From the NCBI RefSeq assembly GCF_002873335.1, contig NZ_MCUW01000001.1, positions 83,105-147,104 on the forward strand: 64,000 bases of DNA. Direction: 5' to 3'. Every line of letters begins with the position of its first letter. The first letter of the stretch is position 1. The position numbers and the translations under genes are program-made. Below are positions 1 to 7,937 of the stretch, in pieces. The notes under the pieces are model-generated. The model was not told the DNA's origin, did not search any database, and was given only the letters and a program-made list of their open reading frames with translations. Source of the stretch: Vibrio sp. 10N.286.49.B1 (lineage in GTDB: Bacteria > Pseudomonadota > Gammaproteobacteria > Enterobacterales > Vibrionaceae).

Positions 1-1307
1 TTACCAAGAAGCACACATTCAGCAATACCGCGCTCTGCACAGATAGCCGCCGCTTTAACGGTACGTGGCTCATCGCCTTCAGGAAGGACAATACGCTTGC
101 CAGCTTTACGAGCGAACTCAGTTAGCTGGTAACGGAATGCTGGTGGGCTCAAACGACGAGACTTTTCAGTCCCTTCCGTCATTGATTCAATCCAGTTGCC
201 ATCAACATGGCCAGCAACGTGGTCATTGATGAACTCAATACGCTCTTTATCATCCGCAGGGACTTCAATGCTAAAGCTTTGCAGGTTCAGAGACGTTTGC
301 CATGTGTTACCTTGTGCCTTGAAGATTGGCAGGCCAGTATCAAGTGCAGGCTTAATTAGGTCACGGATTTCAGTTGGAATGTCGTATCCGCCAGTTAGCA
401 AGATAGCACCAATGTCAACGCCGTTCATTGAAGCAAGTGCAGCAGCAACGATAACGTCTGGACGATCCGCTGAAGTAACAAGCAATGAACCTGGCTTGAA
501 GTGCTCAATCATGTTTGGCAGTGAACGTGCACAGAAGGTAATGCTTTTCACACGACGAGTGGCGATGTCGCCTTCGTTGATGATTTCAGCATTAAGGTGC
601 TGCGCCATATCGATAGCACGCGTTGCAATAAGGTCGATGCTCCAAGGCACGCAACCTAGTACACGAATTGGACTAGTGTTGAAGATTTCCATCACTTTCA
701 ATTCGTTTTGTTTTGCAGTGTCTGCATCATCAAAGATTTCAGAAAGGTCAGGGCGAGTACGGCCTGCTTCATCCACGGGTGCGTTCAATTTGTTGATGAT
801 AACGCCAGAGATGTTCTTATTCTTTGTACCACCAAAGTTTGAACAGGCAACTTCAATACGCTCTTTAAGCTGTACTGGGTTGTCTGTGCTTGGTGTTGCA
901 ACCATGACGATTTCTGCACCAAGTGTCGCTGCAATTTCCGCGTTCACTTGGTTAGCGAATGGGTGCTTACGAGTTGGAACCAAACCTTCGATTAAGGTCA
1001 CATCTGCATCTTTATTGATTTGGTTGTAACGCTCTACGATCGTCTCTAGTAACTCATCCATGTTGTCGTTGCCGATTAGGCTTTCTGCGACAGACATTTG
1101 AAGAGGAGAACCAATTTGCATATCGCTGTTCGCGGCAACGATAGTTGTGGTTAGATCAGGTTGATCACCACCACTACGAGGTTGAGCAATTGGTTTGTAG
1201 AAAGAAACTTTAACACCTTTACGCTCCATTGCGCGAAGGAGACCCATGCTAACGCTAGTTAGGCCGACGCCTGCGCTAGTAGGGATAAGCATAATAGTAC
1301 GGGACAT
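1..1307 (-). CDS. pta: Phosphate acetyltransferase, N-terminal part (gene runs off the window)
   Basis: This is the first ~435 codons of the enzyme that interconverts acetyl-CoA and acetyl phosphate in the cytoplasm. The protein opens [16 protein letters not shown], the N-terminal P-loop-like (DRTGG/CobQ-type) domain of long Pta proteins. The segment ending [20 protein letters not shown] marks the start of the catalytic PTA_PTB domain, so most of the catalytic domain lies outside the window. The long form usually has about 700-720 residues. The gene lies 130 bases downstream of ackA on the same strand, the usual ackA-pta order, but a strong hairpin terminator sits between them. Pta may therefore depend on readthrough or on its own promoter. 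Identity is secure from sequence similarity that I recognise. Confidence 0.95.
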   Translation of the reverse strand, partial: MSRTIMLIPTSAGVGLTSVSMGLLRAMERKGVKVSFYKPIAQPRSGGDQPDLTTTIVAANSDMQIGSPLQMSVAESLIGNDNMDELLETIVERYNQINKDADVTLIEGLVPTRKHPFANQVNAEIAATLGAEIVMVATPSTDNPVQLKERIEVACSNFGGTKNKNISGVIINKLNAPVDEAGRTRPDLSEIFDDADTAKQNELKVMEIFNTSPIRVLGCVPWSIDLIATRAIDMAQHLNAEIINEGDIATRRVKSITFCARSLPNMIEHFKPGSLLVTSADRPDVIVAAALASMNGVDIGAILLTGGYDIPTEIRDLIKPALDTGLPIFKAQGNTWQTSLNLQSFSIEVPADDKERIEFINDHVAGHVDGNWIESMTEGTEKSRRLSPPAFRYQLTEFARKAGKRIVLPEGDEPRTVKAAAICAERGIAECVLLG

Positions 1308-1399
1308 TCTTTGAGCACCTCTAACTATAATAAGGGGGAAAGAAGCTCAGTGCATTTGTGCACTTCGATTGGGGGCAAGCGAGAAAAACTGAGCTTAAT

Positions 1400-1430
1400 A
1401 AAAAACTGGCCGACCATTAGGTCAGCCAGT
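1400..1430 (-). terminator. Intrinsic terminator after ackA, before pta
   Basis: An 11-bp stem with one mismatch (1405-1415 with 1420-1430, loop ATTA) is followed on the minus strand by a run of six T. It lies just after the ackA stop and before pta, so it probably lowers pta transcription relative to ackA. Confidence 0.85.
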
Positions 1431-1437
1431 TTGAATC

Positions 1438-2634
1438 TTAAAGACCTGCTAGACGCGCAGTGTCTTCGGCAATCACTAGCTCTTCGTTAGTCGAGATAAC
1501 CATTGCTGGGATACGGCTGTCAGCTGAAGTGATAGTACCTTCACCACCGAAGCGTGCTTTAAGGTTCGCATCGTTATCTACTTCGATACCGAATACGCCT
1601 AGACGGTTAAGAACCATTTCACGGATTGGTGCAGAGTTCTCACCGATACCACCAGTAAAGATGATAGCGTCTAGACGGCCGTCTAGAGTTGCCGTGTAGC
1701 CAGCAACGTATTTTGCAAGGCGGTGACAGAACACGTCCATCGCACGAGTTGCTTCTTCTTTCTCGCCGTAGTTGTCTTCAACAAAACGACAGTCAGAAGT
1801 CACTTCCGTTAGACCTTGTAGGCCAGACTCTTTCGTTAGCATGTTGTTGATTTGCTCAACAGAGTAGCCTAGTGCGTCGTGTAGGTGGAAGATGATCGCA
1901 GGATCGATGTCACCACAACGCGTACCCATCACAAGACCTTCAAGTGGAGTAAGACCCATTGAAGTATCTACAGACTCACCATTTTTGATAGCACATACAG
2001 ATGCGCCGTTACCAAGGTGGCAGTTGATGATGTTTAGTTCGCTTGTTGGCTTGCCTAGTAGCTCAGCAGCTTCACGAGCGATAAATAGGTGAGAAGTACC
2101 GTGCATGCCGTAGCGACGGATGCCGTGCTCTTTGTACAAGTTGTACGGAAGGGCATATAGGTAAGACTCTTGAGGCATTGTTTGGTGGAATGCTGTGTCA
2201 AATACCGCTACGTTTTTAAGCTCAGGGAAGCTGTGCTTAGCCGCTTCGATGCCAATGATATGCGCAGGGTTGTGAAGAGGAGCAAACGTTGAAGCGCCTT
2301 CAATTCCTTTAAGAACATCATCAGTGATAAGTGCAGACGAAGTGAATTGCTCGCCACCGTGTACGATACGGTGACCGATAGCGCCTAGGTTAGCTTTAAG
2401 CTCAGGCTTAGAACCAAGAATAGTTTCTACCATGAACGCTAATGCTTCTTCGTGAGCAGCACCGTTACCTAGTTGTGCTTCGTGTTTGCCATCAAGTTTC
2501 CACTTGATACGTGCTTCAGGAAGGTGAAGACACTCAGCAAGGCCTGTTAGGTGTTCTTCACCATTGGTTGCGTCAACGATAGCGAACTTAAGAGAAGAAC
2601 TGCCGCAGTTTAAAACTAAAACTAGCTTAGACAT
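1438..2634 (-). CDS. ackA: Acetate kinase
   Basis: Converts acetyl phosphate and ADP to acetate and ATP in the cytoplasm, the last step of acetate overflow. At 398 residues it has the usual family length. It starts [18 protein letters not shown], the ASKHA-fold phosphate-binding N-terminus. It also has [35 protein letters not shown] and FTGGIGENS, all classical acetate kinase motifs. The start is supported by an AGGTAA ribosome site a few bases upstream. Codon use is strongly biased, as expected of a highly expressed gene. The 5' leader (to about 2730) is highly structured (separate entry). Pta follows downstream. Confidence 0.97.
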   Translation of the reverse strand: MSKLVLVLNCGSSSLKFAIVDATNGEEHLTGLAECLHLPEARIKWKLDGKHEAQLGNGAAHEEALAFMVETILGSKPELKANLGAIGHRIVHGGEQFTSSALITDDVLKGIEGASTFAPLHNPAHIIGIEAAKHSFPELKNVAVFDTAFHQTMPQESYLYALPYNLYKEHGIRRYGMHGTSHLFIAREAAELLGKPTSELNIINCHLGNGASVCAIKNGESVDTSMGLTPLEGLVMGTRCGDIDPAIIFHLHDALGYSVEQINNMLTKESGLQGLTEVTSDCRFVEDNYGEKEEATRAMDVFCHRLAKYVAGYTATLDGRLDAIIFTGGIGENSAPIREMVLNRLGVFGIEVDNDANLKARFGGEGTITSADSRIPAMVISTNEELVIAEDTARLAGL

Positions 2635-2654
2635 TAAAGGTTACCTGTAATTTG

Positions 2655-2727
2655 TCTGATCGAAGATCAAGGGTATAAATATCTCAAGGCTGAGATCGCA
2701 CAAATTGTTACGATTCAGCCTTGATCA
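2655..2727 (-). promoter_or_regulatory. Structured ackA 5' leader with competing hairpins
   Basis: Read on the minus strand, segment A (2727-2711) pairs with segment B (2698-2684) to form a stem of about 14 bp with one bulge and a 12-base loop. The GATCAAGG at the start of A can instead pair with CCTTGATC at about 2673-2666, close to the ackA ribosome site. That last segment also forms its own small hairpin, TGATC-TTC-GATCA. These pairings exclude one another. The pairings are seen directly; a regulatory role is inference. Confidence 0.5.
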
Positions 2728-2744
2728 AAAATTCAACAATTGCC

Positions 2745-2775
2745 GTATAATCATAAGCGATTTTCTCAGAAAATC
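2745..2775. promoter_or_regulatory. Divergent promoter region with a 7-3-7 inverted repeat
   Basis: A TATAAT hexamer on the plus strand at 2746-2751 overlaps a TATGAT hexamer on the minus strand (2755-2750). The two could serve yfbV and ackA respectively. GATTTTC and GAAAATC form a perfect 7-3-7 inverted repeat at 2759-2775, where it would overlap the -35 zone for ackA. The regulator is unknown. The rest of the gap from 2776 to 2966 is AT-rich and I see no gene in it. Confidence 0.35.
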
Positions 2776-2966
2776 ACCTTTGCGTCCTTGCGACGTTCAT
2801 CTCTGGGTTGCCTTATCCGAAAATAAAGTCAACAATGAGATTGAGGTTACGCAGAGAATAACGATATTGCGTAATGATAACAAAATAAATTTGAAAGAAT
2901 ATTAACTTTCGTCAATATTTTGCGTTTTTATTTGAATGGTTAAACTTTTTTTTAGTGAGGTTGCCG

Positions 2967-3419
2967 ATGAGTGAAAGACTAAGCTTAACTCAGAGTTTGA
3001 AAAATGGTCAGAAGTACATGGATACTTGGCCGATGAGAAAAGAGTTAACGCCTCTGTTTCCAGAACAGCGCATTATAAAGGCGACAAAGTTTGCTGTGAA
3101 AGTGATGCCTGCAGTGGCGGCTATTAGTGTGCTTACTCAGATGGTCTTCAACAACGCACAAGCGCTACCTCAAACAATTGTTATTGCATTGTTTGCGATC
3201 AGTCTACCGCTACAAGGCATGTGGTGGTTGGGAAACCGGTCAAACACCACATTACCTCCTGCACTGGCATCTTGGTACCGCGAGCTTCATCAAAAGGTGA
3301 CGGAAACGGGTTATGCCTTAGAGCCACCGAAAGCAAAACCTCGCTACAAAGAATTGGCGGTTATGCTGAATAATGCTTTTCGACAGCTCGACCGCAGCTC
3401 GTTTGAGCGTTGGTTCTAA
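2967..3419 (+). CDS. yfbV: UPF0208 membrane protein YfbV
   Basis: A small inner-membrane protein of the YfbV/UPF0208 family. In E. coli YfbV affects macrodomain behaviour around the replication terminus; I infer only family membership here. The product has 150 residues, matching E. coli YfbV (151). It shares the pattern [17 protein letters not shown], then two hydrophobic helices (about 46-60 and 68-90) with [13 protein letters not shown], and ends [11 protein letters not shown] chose the ATG at 2967 because GTGAGG lies 6 bases before it; an in-frame GTG 12 bases earlier is part of that ribosome site. It is divergent from ackA, the order also seen in E. coli. Confidence 0.92.
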   Translation: MSERLSLTQSLKNGQKYMDTWPMRKELTPLFPEQRIIKATKFAVKVMPAVAAISVLTQMVFNNAQALPQTIVIALFAISLPLQGMWWLGNRSNTTLPPALASWYRELHQKVTETGYALEPPKAKPRYKELAVMLNNAFRQLDRSSFERWF

Positions 3420-3440
3420 TATTAGTATTGAATTTTTAAA

Positions 3441-3471
3441 ACAGCCTGCTGAGTAGCAGGCTGTTTTTTTA
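3441..3471 (+). terminator. Intrinsic terminator after yfbV
   Basis: A perfect 10-bp stem (3441-3450 with 3455-3464) with a GAGT loop and a run of T. Flanking A residues mean it may also stop the convergent minus-strand gene. Confidence 0.9.
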
Positions 3472-3529
3472 TGATAAGAGTTATATCAGAGTGTCTTCAT
3501 ACATAAGTAAGATCTTCGCTTTTTGGTGA

Positions 3530-4633
3530 CTACTGTGGTTCGTATGCGCGGGAGACCTGGTAGATGTAACCGCTGTCGGTCGTAAACCAGACGACGCCTT
3601 TCGTATCAGAGGTAATGTCTCTTATCCTCTCATTGAACTCCTCGTAGTAACGCCTTTCTTCCAACACTTGTCCCGCTTGATTGATTTCGAGTAGGTTGAT
3701 GTGAGTCAACTTCAAAGCACCAATTAATAGCTTACCTTCTAAGCGAGGAAAGTACTGATGTGGGTAAATATAAAGCGAACCTGGTGCGATTGATGGGATA
3801 TAGACTTTTTTCGGTGCGGCGATCCCTTCTTTTTCTTGCGCTTCGCCAACATTTAACGGCCCCCAGTACTCTTTTCCGTGTGAAGTGACCGGCCAGCCGT
3901 AGTTATGACCTTTTACAATCAAATTGAGTTCGTCACCGCCTCTAGGGCCATGTTCGATTGCCCACAATTGTTGGGTCCTAGGGTGATAAGCAATACCTTG
4001 GGGGTTGCGGTGCCCATAGCTGTAAATTTCTGGTAGGTAATTCCCATCCTCAATGAATGGATTATCGCTAGGGATTGTACCGTCAAGGTTTAGCCTTACG
4101 ATGGTTCCTGCGTGGGTCTTGGTGTTTTGGCCGTTGTCCCTATCTCCCGCATCACCAATGGTCATAAACACTTTATTATCTTGAATAACGAGCCGACTAC
4201 CAAAATGACGACCTGTCGTTACTGCCGTGTTGCTGGTAAATAGGTCTTGCCAGTTGACCAGGGTTTTATTTTCAAGCGTGGCTTTTGCAAGCGTCGGTGC
4301 ACCCCCATCATCGACGGGCTTCGCGTAAGTAAAAAAGAACTCATTATCATTTTTTGGGCTTTGTACTATGTCCATCAACCCGCCCTGTCCTTTGCTATAA
4401 ATTTCAGGCAGCCCAGCAATGGTTTCGGAATGGCCGGTTTTACTATTGAGTAGTAGCAATTCACCAGAACGAATCGAGACGAGAAAATGCGTATCAGAAA
4501 AGGTTTCGATTGCCCATGGTACGCCAGAAACTTGCGTGAGCTTTTTATGCTCACTGCTTTCAAATTCTTGAGCGTTAGCTGTTGAAGCTATACATCCTAT
4601 AAGACCTATACGGATGAGAGATTTCATGTCCAT
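3530..4633 (-). CDS. Secreted PQQ-dependent sugar dehydrogenase-like protein (YliI/Asd type)
   Basis: A periplasmic beta-propeller of the glucose/sorbosone dehydrogenase family, which in E. coli YliI uses PQQ to oxidise aldose sugars. The 367-residue product begins with a signal peptide ending in STANA, probably cleaved before QEF. The family marks are visible: GGLMDIVQSP, GRHFGSRLVI, TIGDAGDRDNGQN, HAGTIVRLNLDGTIPSDNPF, YSYGHRNPQGIAYHP, EHGPRGGDELNLI and HNYGWPVTSHGKEY. The gene stands alone, convergent with yfbV and divergent from the ABC importer. Whether this organism makes PQQ cannot be told from this window, so the cofactor is taken from the family. The substrate is unknown. Confidence 0.85.
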   Translation of the reverse strand: MDMKSLIRIGLIGCIASTANAQEFESSEHKKLTQVSGVPWAIETFSDTHFLVSIRSGELLLLNSKTGHSETIAGLPEIYSKGQGGLMDIVQSPKNDNEFFFTYAKPVDDGGAPTLAKATLENKTLVNWQDLFTSNTAVTTGRHFGSRLVIQDNKVFMTIGDAGDRDNGQNTKTHAGTIVRLNLDGTIPSDNPFIEDGNYLPEIYSYGHRNPQGIAYHPRTQQLWAIEHGPRGGDELNLIVKGHNYGWPVTSHGKEYWGPLNVGEAQEKEGIAAPKKVYIPSIAPGSLYIYPHQYFPRLEGKLLIGALKLTHINLLEINQAGQVLEERRYYEEFNERIRDITSDTKGVVWFTTDSGYIYQVSRAYEPQ

Positions 4634-5029
4634 TTTTATCCCTTTAAGACGACGTTATTTCAAATATAGTCGGGAATGCTGATTAGTAATAGATCGGGAA
4701 GTGGTCATCGTCGTTCATGTTGGCCATTGCTATTTGTTGTGCGCCCACTGCTATGGTTTCGTTATTGAAAAATAGACGGTGCATCCTGTATTGTATTATG
4801 TACGGGCCGGAGGGAATGTTTTTTGTGAAATCGTCCTGCCCGCACGTTTGCAGCGCTAGATGTTAATAACTTCTTTCAATTTGGTGTGCTTACTGGTAGT
4901 AATATTGGTTAAGTGTGATTGATAAATCACATCGATAATAGATCGTAAAATAATAATTACACCTCAAATTCAATAATGGGGTGTCGTCACAGCAAACACA
5001 AAAACGAGTTGCTGAATCAAGGAGTCAAG
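4634..5029. promoter_or_regulatory. Divergent intergenic region with a 7-4-7 inverted repeat (4914-4931)
   Basis: This 396-base gap holds no convincing gene. TGTGATT-GATA-AATCACA at 4914-4931 is a perfect 7-bp inverted repeat. It resembles a CRP/FNR-type site, but the half-sites are two bases too far apart for a classical CRP site. A second pairing, ACACCTC (4959-4965) with GGGGTGT (4978-4984), could form a leader hairpin before the binding-protein gene. Both are seen in the sequence; the function is inferred. Confidence 0.45.
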
Positions 5030-5995
5030 ATGAAAGCAAGCAAGCTAATTACCACCGCGATTTTAACGGGGGCAGCATTGTTGTCTTCAGCCAGCATTAT
5101 GGCAAAAACGGCAAAAGTTGCCGTTTCACAAATCGTTGAACACCCAGCGTTGGATGCGACAAGACAAGGATTGGTTGATGGCCTTAAAGCCAACGGTTAT
5201 GAAGAGGGTAAGAATTTAGAATTTGAGTATAAGACAGCGCAAGGTAATCCTGCGATTGCGGTTCAGATTGCTCGCCAATTTGTTGGTGAACGCCCAGATG
5301 TTCTCGTCGGAATTGCTACGCCGACCGCACAAGCGCTTGTTTCTGCCACGCGTGATATCCCAGTTGTTTTTACTGCCGTGACCGATCCGGTAGGCGCAAA
5401 GTTAGTTAAGCAACTCGAGCAGCCAGGACAAAATGTAACGGGCTTGTCAGATTTGTCTCCAGTTGACCAGCACGTTGCGCTTATTAAAGAAATTATGCCA
5501 AGCGTGAAAACGATCGGTGTGGTTTATAATCCTGGCGAAGCTAATGCCGTGAGTTTGATGGAGCTGTTGAAAGAAAGCACCAAGAAACATGGTATCGAAT
5601 TGGTTGAAGCAACAGCGCTTAGAACGGCGGATGTTCAAACTGCGACTCAGGCAATTGTTGGTAAGTCAGACATTATCTACGCGTTGATCGATAACACTGT
5701 TGCCAGTGCAATTGAAGGTATGATTGTTTCAGCAAACCAAGCGAATACACCAGTGTTTGGTGCAGCAACGTCTTATGTTGAGCGTGGTGCAGTAGCAAGC
5801 CTTGGCTTTGATTACTACCAGATAGGCGTGCAAACGGCGGACTACGTTGCACAAATTTTAGATGGTAAAGATCCCGGTGAACTGGATGTTAAAGTCGCTA
5901 AAGGGTCGGATCTGGTTATTAATGCGACGGCCGCTAAAAAATTGGGTCTAACGATTCCTAAAACCGTCATGGATCGCGCGACCAGCGTTAAATAG
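5030..5995 (+). CDS. ABC transporter substrate-binding protein (TrpX-like, PF04392 family)
   Basis: Periplasmic binding protein of an ABC importer. The mature protein resembles the family often annotated as tryptophan/tyrosine binding (TrpX, ABC_sub_bind), with KVAVSQIVEHPALDATRQGLVDGL, GIATPTAQAL, VFTAVTDPVGAKLV, VTGLSD and GVVYNPGEANA. The product has 321 residues and an N-terminal signal peptide, probably cut after SIMA. I chose the ATG at 5030 because AAGGAG lies 5 bases before it; an in-frame ATG at 4976 would spoil the signal sequence. Permease and ATPase genes follow. The ligand is uncertain: aromatic amino acids are the family guess. Confidence 0.88.
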   Translation: MKASKLITTAILTGAALLSSASIMAKTAKVAVSQIVEHPALDATRQGLVDGLKANGYEEGKNLEFEYKTAQGNPAIAVQIARQFVGERPDVLVGIATPTAQALVSATRDIPVVFTAVTDPVGAKLVKQLEQPGQNVTGLSDLSPVDQHVALIKEIMPSVKTIGVVYNPGEANAVSLMELLKESTKKHGIELVEATALRTADVQTATQAIVGKSDIIYALIDNTVASAIEGMIVSANQANTPVFGAATSYVERGAVASLGFDYYQIGVQTADYVAQILDGKDPGELDVKVAKGSDLVINATAAKKLGLTIPKTVMDRATSVK

Positions 5996-6011
5996 GTTTT
6001 GTTCCTATTCC

Positions 6012-6034
6012 GGACCGAGTGCTCTACTCGGTCC
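6012..6034 (+). promoter_or_regulatory. Stable hairpin between binding-protein and permease genes
   Basis: A perfect 9-bp stem (6012-6020 with 6026-6034) and GCTCT loop without a T-tract. Such hairpins commonly protect the 3' end of the binding-protein mRNA so that more of it is made than of the membrane parts. That role is inferred here. Confidence 0.6.
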
Positions 6035-6061
6035 TTATAAATAAGCAGAAAAGGAGTTGTT

Positions 6062-7003
6062 ATGTCTGCTTTTGCATTTTTCGGTGCCATTGAAATAGGC
6101 CTTATTTATGGCTTAGTGGCACTGGGTGTTTATCTTACTTTCAGAGTGCTCGATTTCCCTGACTTGAGTGTTGATGGTAGTTTTCCTATGGGCGCTGCAG
6201 TGGCAGCAACGGCCATCGTTTCTGGAATTAACCCTTGGCTCGCAACGGGAATGGCTATTGTTGCTGGCGCAGCGACAGGTTGGGTCACGGCTTTTTTAGC
6301 GGTTCGTTGCGGTATTTTGCATCTTCTGGCCTCTATCTTGACGATGATCGCTGCATTTTCTATCAATATCCGAATCATGGGTCGACCTAATATCGCGCTG
6401 TTAGGTGAGGAGACGATTTTAACGCCATTCGAAATGATGGGGGATTCAATGTACATTCGTCCTATCGTGGTCGGTGTATTAGTCCTTATTTCCGCTTGGT
6501 TTGTTGTCCGCTTATTGAATAGTGACTTTGGTTTAGGGCTTCGCGCGACGGGTGTCAATGCACGTATGGTGAAAGCTCAAGGCGCAAGCACCGCGTTATA
6601 CACGTATTTTTGCTTGGCGTTATCAAATGGGTTCGTTGGTTTTGCAGGCGCGCTGTTTGCTCAAACGAACAGCTTTGCTGATGTGACTTCAGGGGTAGGG
6701 ACGATTGTTGTCGGCCTAGCGGCTGTTATTCTCGGTCAAACGCTTATTCCTGGTCGACGAATTTGGATCGCTGTTGTGGCGGTTATCGTTGGGTCCGTTT
6801 TGTATCGCCTTGCGGTCGCGTTTGCCTTAAGTAGTGGTATGTTCGGATTACAGGCATCAGATCTTAACTTGGTTACGGCCATCCTTGTTGCCGCTGCGTT
6901 GATTGCGCCGAAGATTAAGGGGAACCTTAAAGCAAAAAAGGTCGGTAAGCCTGTTGAGAATAAGGCAAATTCAAATTCAGGCAAAACGGGGAAAGTAACA
7001 TGA
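6062..7003 (+). CDS. ABC transporter permease (BPD_transp_2 type)
   Basis: Inner-membrane permease of the same importer. The product has 313 residues with about eight to nine hydrophobic segments, of the type shared with branched-chain amino acid and simple-sugar permeases. Visible stretches include LIYGLVALGVYLTFRVLDFPDLSVDGSF near the N-terminus and GLGLRATGVNARMVKAQG, a cytoplasmic loop expected to meet the ATPase. The C-terminal tail is lysine-rich and cytoplasmic. AAGGAG precedes the start. The stop overlaps the ATPase start by 4 bases (ATGA), pointing to translational coupling. Confidence 0.9.
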   Translation: MSAFAFFGAIEIGLIYGLVALGVYLTFRVLDFPDLSVDGSFPMGAAVAATAIVSGINPWLATGMAIVAGAATGWVTAFLAVRCGILHLLASILTMIAAFSINIRIMGRPNIALLGEETILTPFEMMGDSMYIRPIVVGVLVLISAWFVVRLLNSDFGLGLRATGVNARMVKAQGASTALYTYFCLALSNGFVGFAGALFAQTNSFADVTSGVGTIVVGLAAVILGQTLIPGRRIWIAVVAVIVGSVLYRLAVAFALSSGMFGLQASDLNLVTAILVAAALIAPKIKGNLKAKKVGKPVENKANSNSGKTGKVT

Positions 7004-7794
7004 TTCGATTAGAAGATATTCAGGTCACTTTTAACCCAGGAACGATCCTGGAAAACCGCGCGTTACGAAGTGTGAATTTAGAGGTTCCAGAGCATCAGTT
7101 TTTGACGGTTATTGGTTCTAATGGCGCTGGGAAATCAACCTTACTAGGCGCCGTGACAGGTGAAACACCAATGATTGGTGGTCGGGTTTTGATTGATGAG
7201 ATGGATGTCACTAGGCAAACTGTCGATCAGCGCGCCAATCAATGCGCACGTGTTTTTCAGGACCCACTAGCGGGGACCTGTGCAGATTTAACAATCGAAG
7301 AGAACATGGCATTGGCTTACATGCGCGGGAAAAAACGAGGCTGGAGTATGTCACTTTCCTCGAAACGTCGTCAGCTATTTCAAGAGCGTATTAGTATTCT
7401 TGGCTTGGGATTAGAAGATCGCCTAGGTGACAACATTGGGCTATTGTCAGGTGGTCAACGCCAAGCCGTGAGCTTAGTGATGGCGACGCTCTCTGACAGT
7501 AAATTACTATTACTCGATGAGCATACTGCGGCATTAGATCCTCGTATGGCGGCTTTCATTATCGACCTGACAAAAAAGGTCATCAATGAGTTTAACCTGA
7601 CCGTTATGATGGTGACTCACTCGATGAAAGATGCGCTTGCGTGTGGTGATAGAACGGTAATGTTGCACCAAGGTGAGATCGTGTTGGATGTTGCCGGTGA
7701 CCAGCGCGCCAATATGTCGGTACCGGACCTACTTGAGATGTTCTCTAAGGTAAGAGGCGAAGAATTAGCGGATGATAGCTTGCTGCTTAGCTAG
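7000..7794 (+). CDS. ABC transporter ATP-binding protein
   Basis: Cytoplasmic ATPase that drives the importer encoded by the two preceding genes. The product has 264 residues. Walker A GSNGAGKST is at about 39-47, the signature LSGGQRQ at 149-155, and Walker B with catalytic Glu (LLLLDE) ends at 174. The motif after it reads DEHTAALDP instead of the usual DEPTSALDP. The switch histidine is in MMVTHSMKDAL. It overlaps the permease by 4 bases and is followed by a terminator, so it is the last gene of a three-gene operon. Confidence 0.93.
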   Translation: MIRLEDIQVTFNPGTILENRALRSVNLEVPEHQFLTVIGSNGAGKSTLLGAVTGETPMIGGRVLIDEMDVTRQTVDQRANQCARVFQDPLAGTCADLTIEENMALAYMRGKKRGWSMSLSSKRRQLFQERISILGLGLEDRLGDNIGLLSGGQRQAVSLVMATLSDSKLLLLDEHTAALDPRMAAFIIDLTKKVINEFNLTVMMVTHSMKDALACGDRTVMLHQGEIVLDVAGDQRANMSVPDLLEMFSKVRGEELADDSLLLS

Positions 7795-7851
7795 TTATTT
7801 AAGGTGTATGAGGTTGTCGCTACGCCCTAAGTTCTAACCCTACCAACTGTG

Positions 7852-7882
7852 ATCCCTCTTCAATTTGAAGGGGGATTTTTTT
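7852..7882 (+). terminator. Intrinsic terminator of the ABC importer operon
   Basis: ATCCC-T-CTTC pairs with GAAG-G-GGGAT around a 5-base loop (7852-7876), followed by a run of T. Confidence 0.85.
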
Positions 7883-7937
7883 ATAGGGGAAGTTAATTAA
7901 AATAGTCTTATCTCAATCGTTTAATAAGAAGATACCC

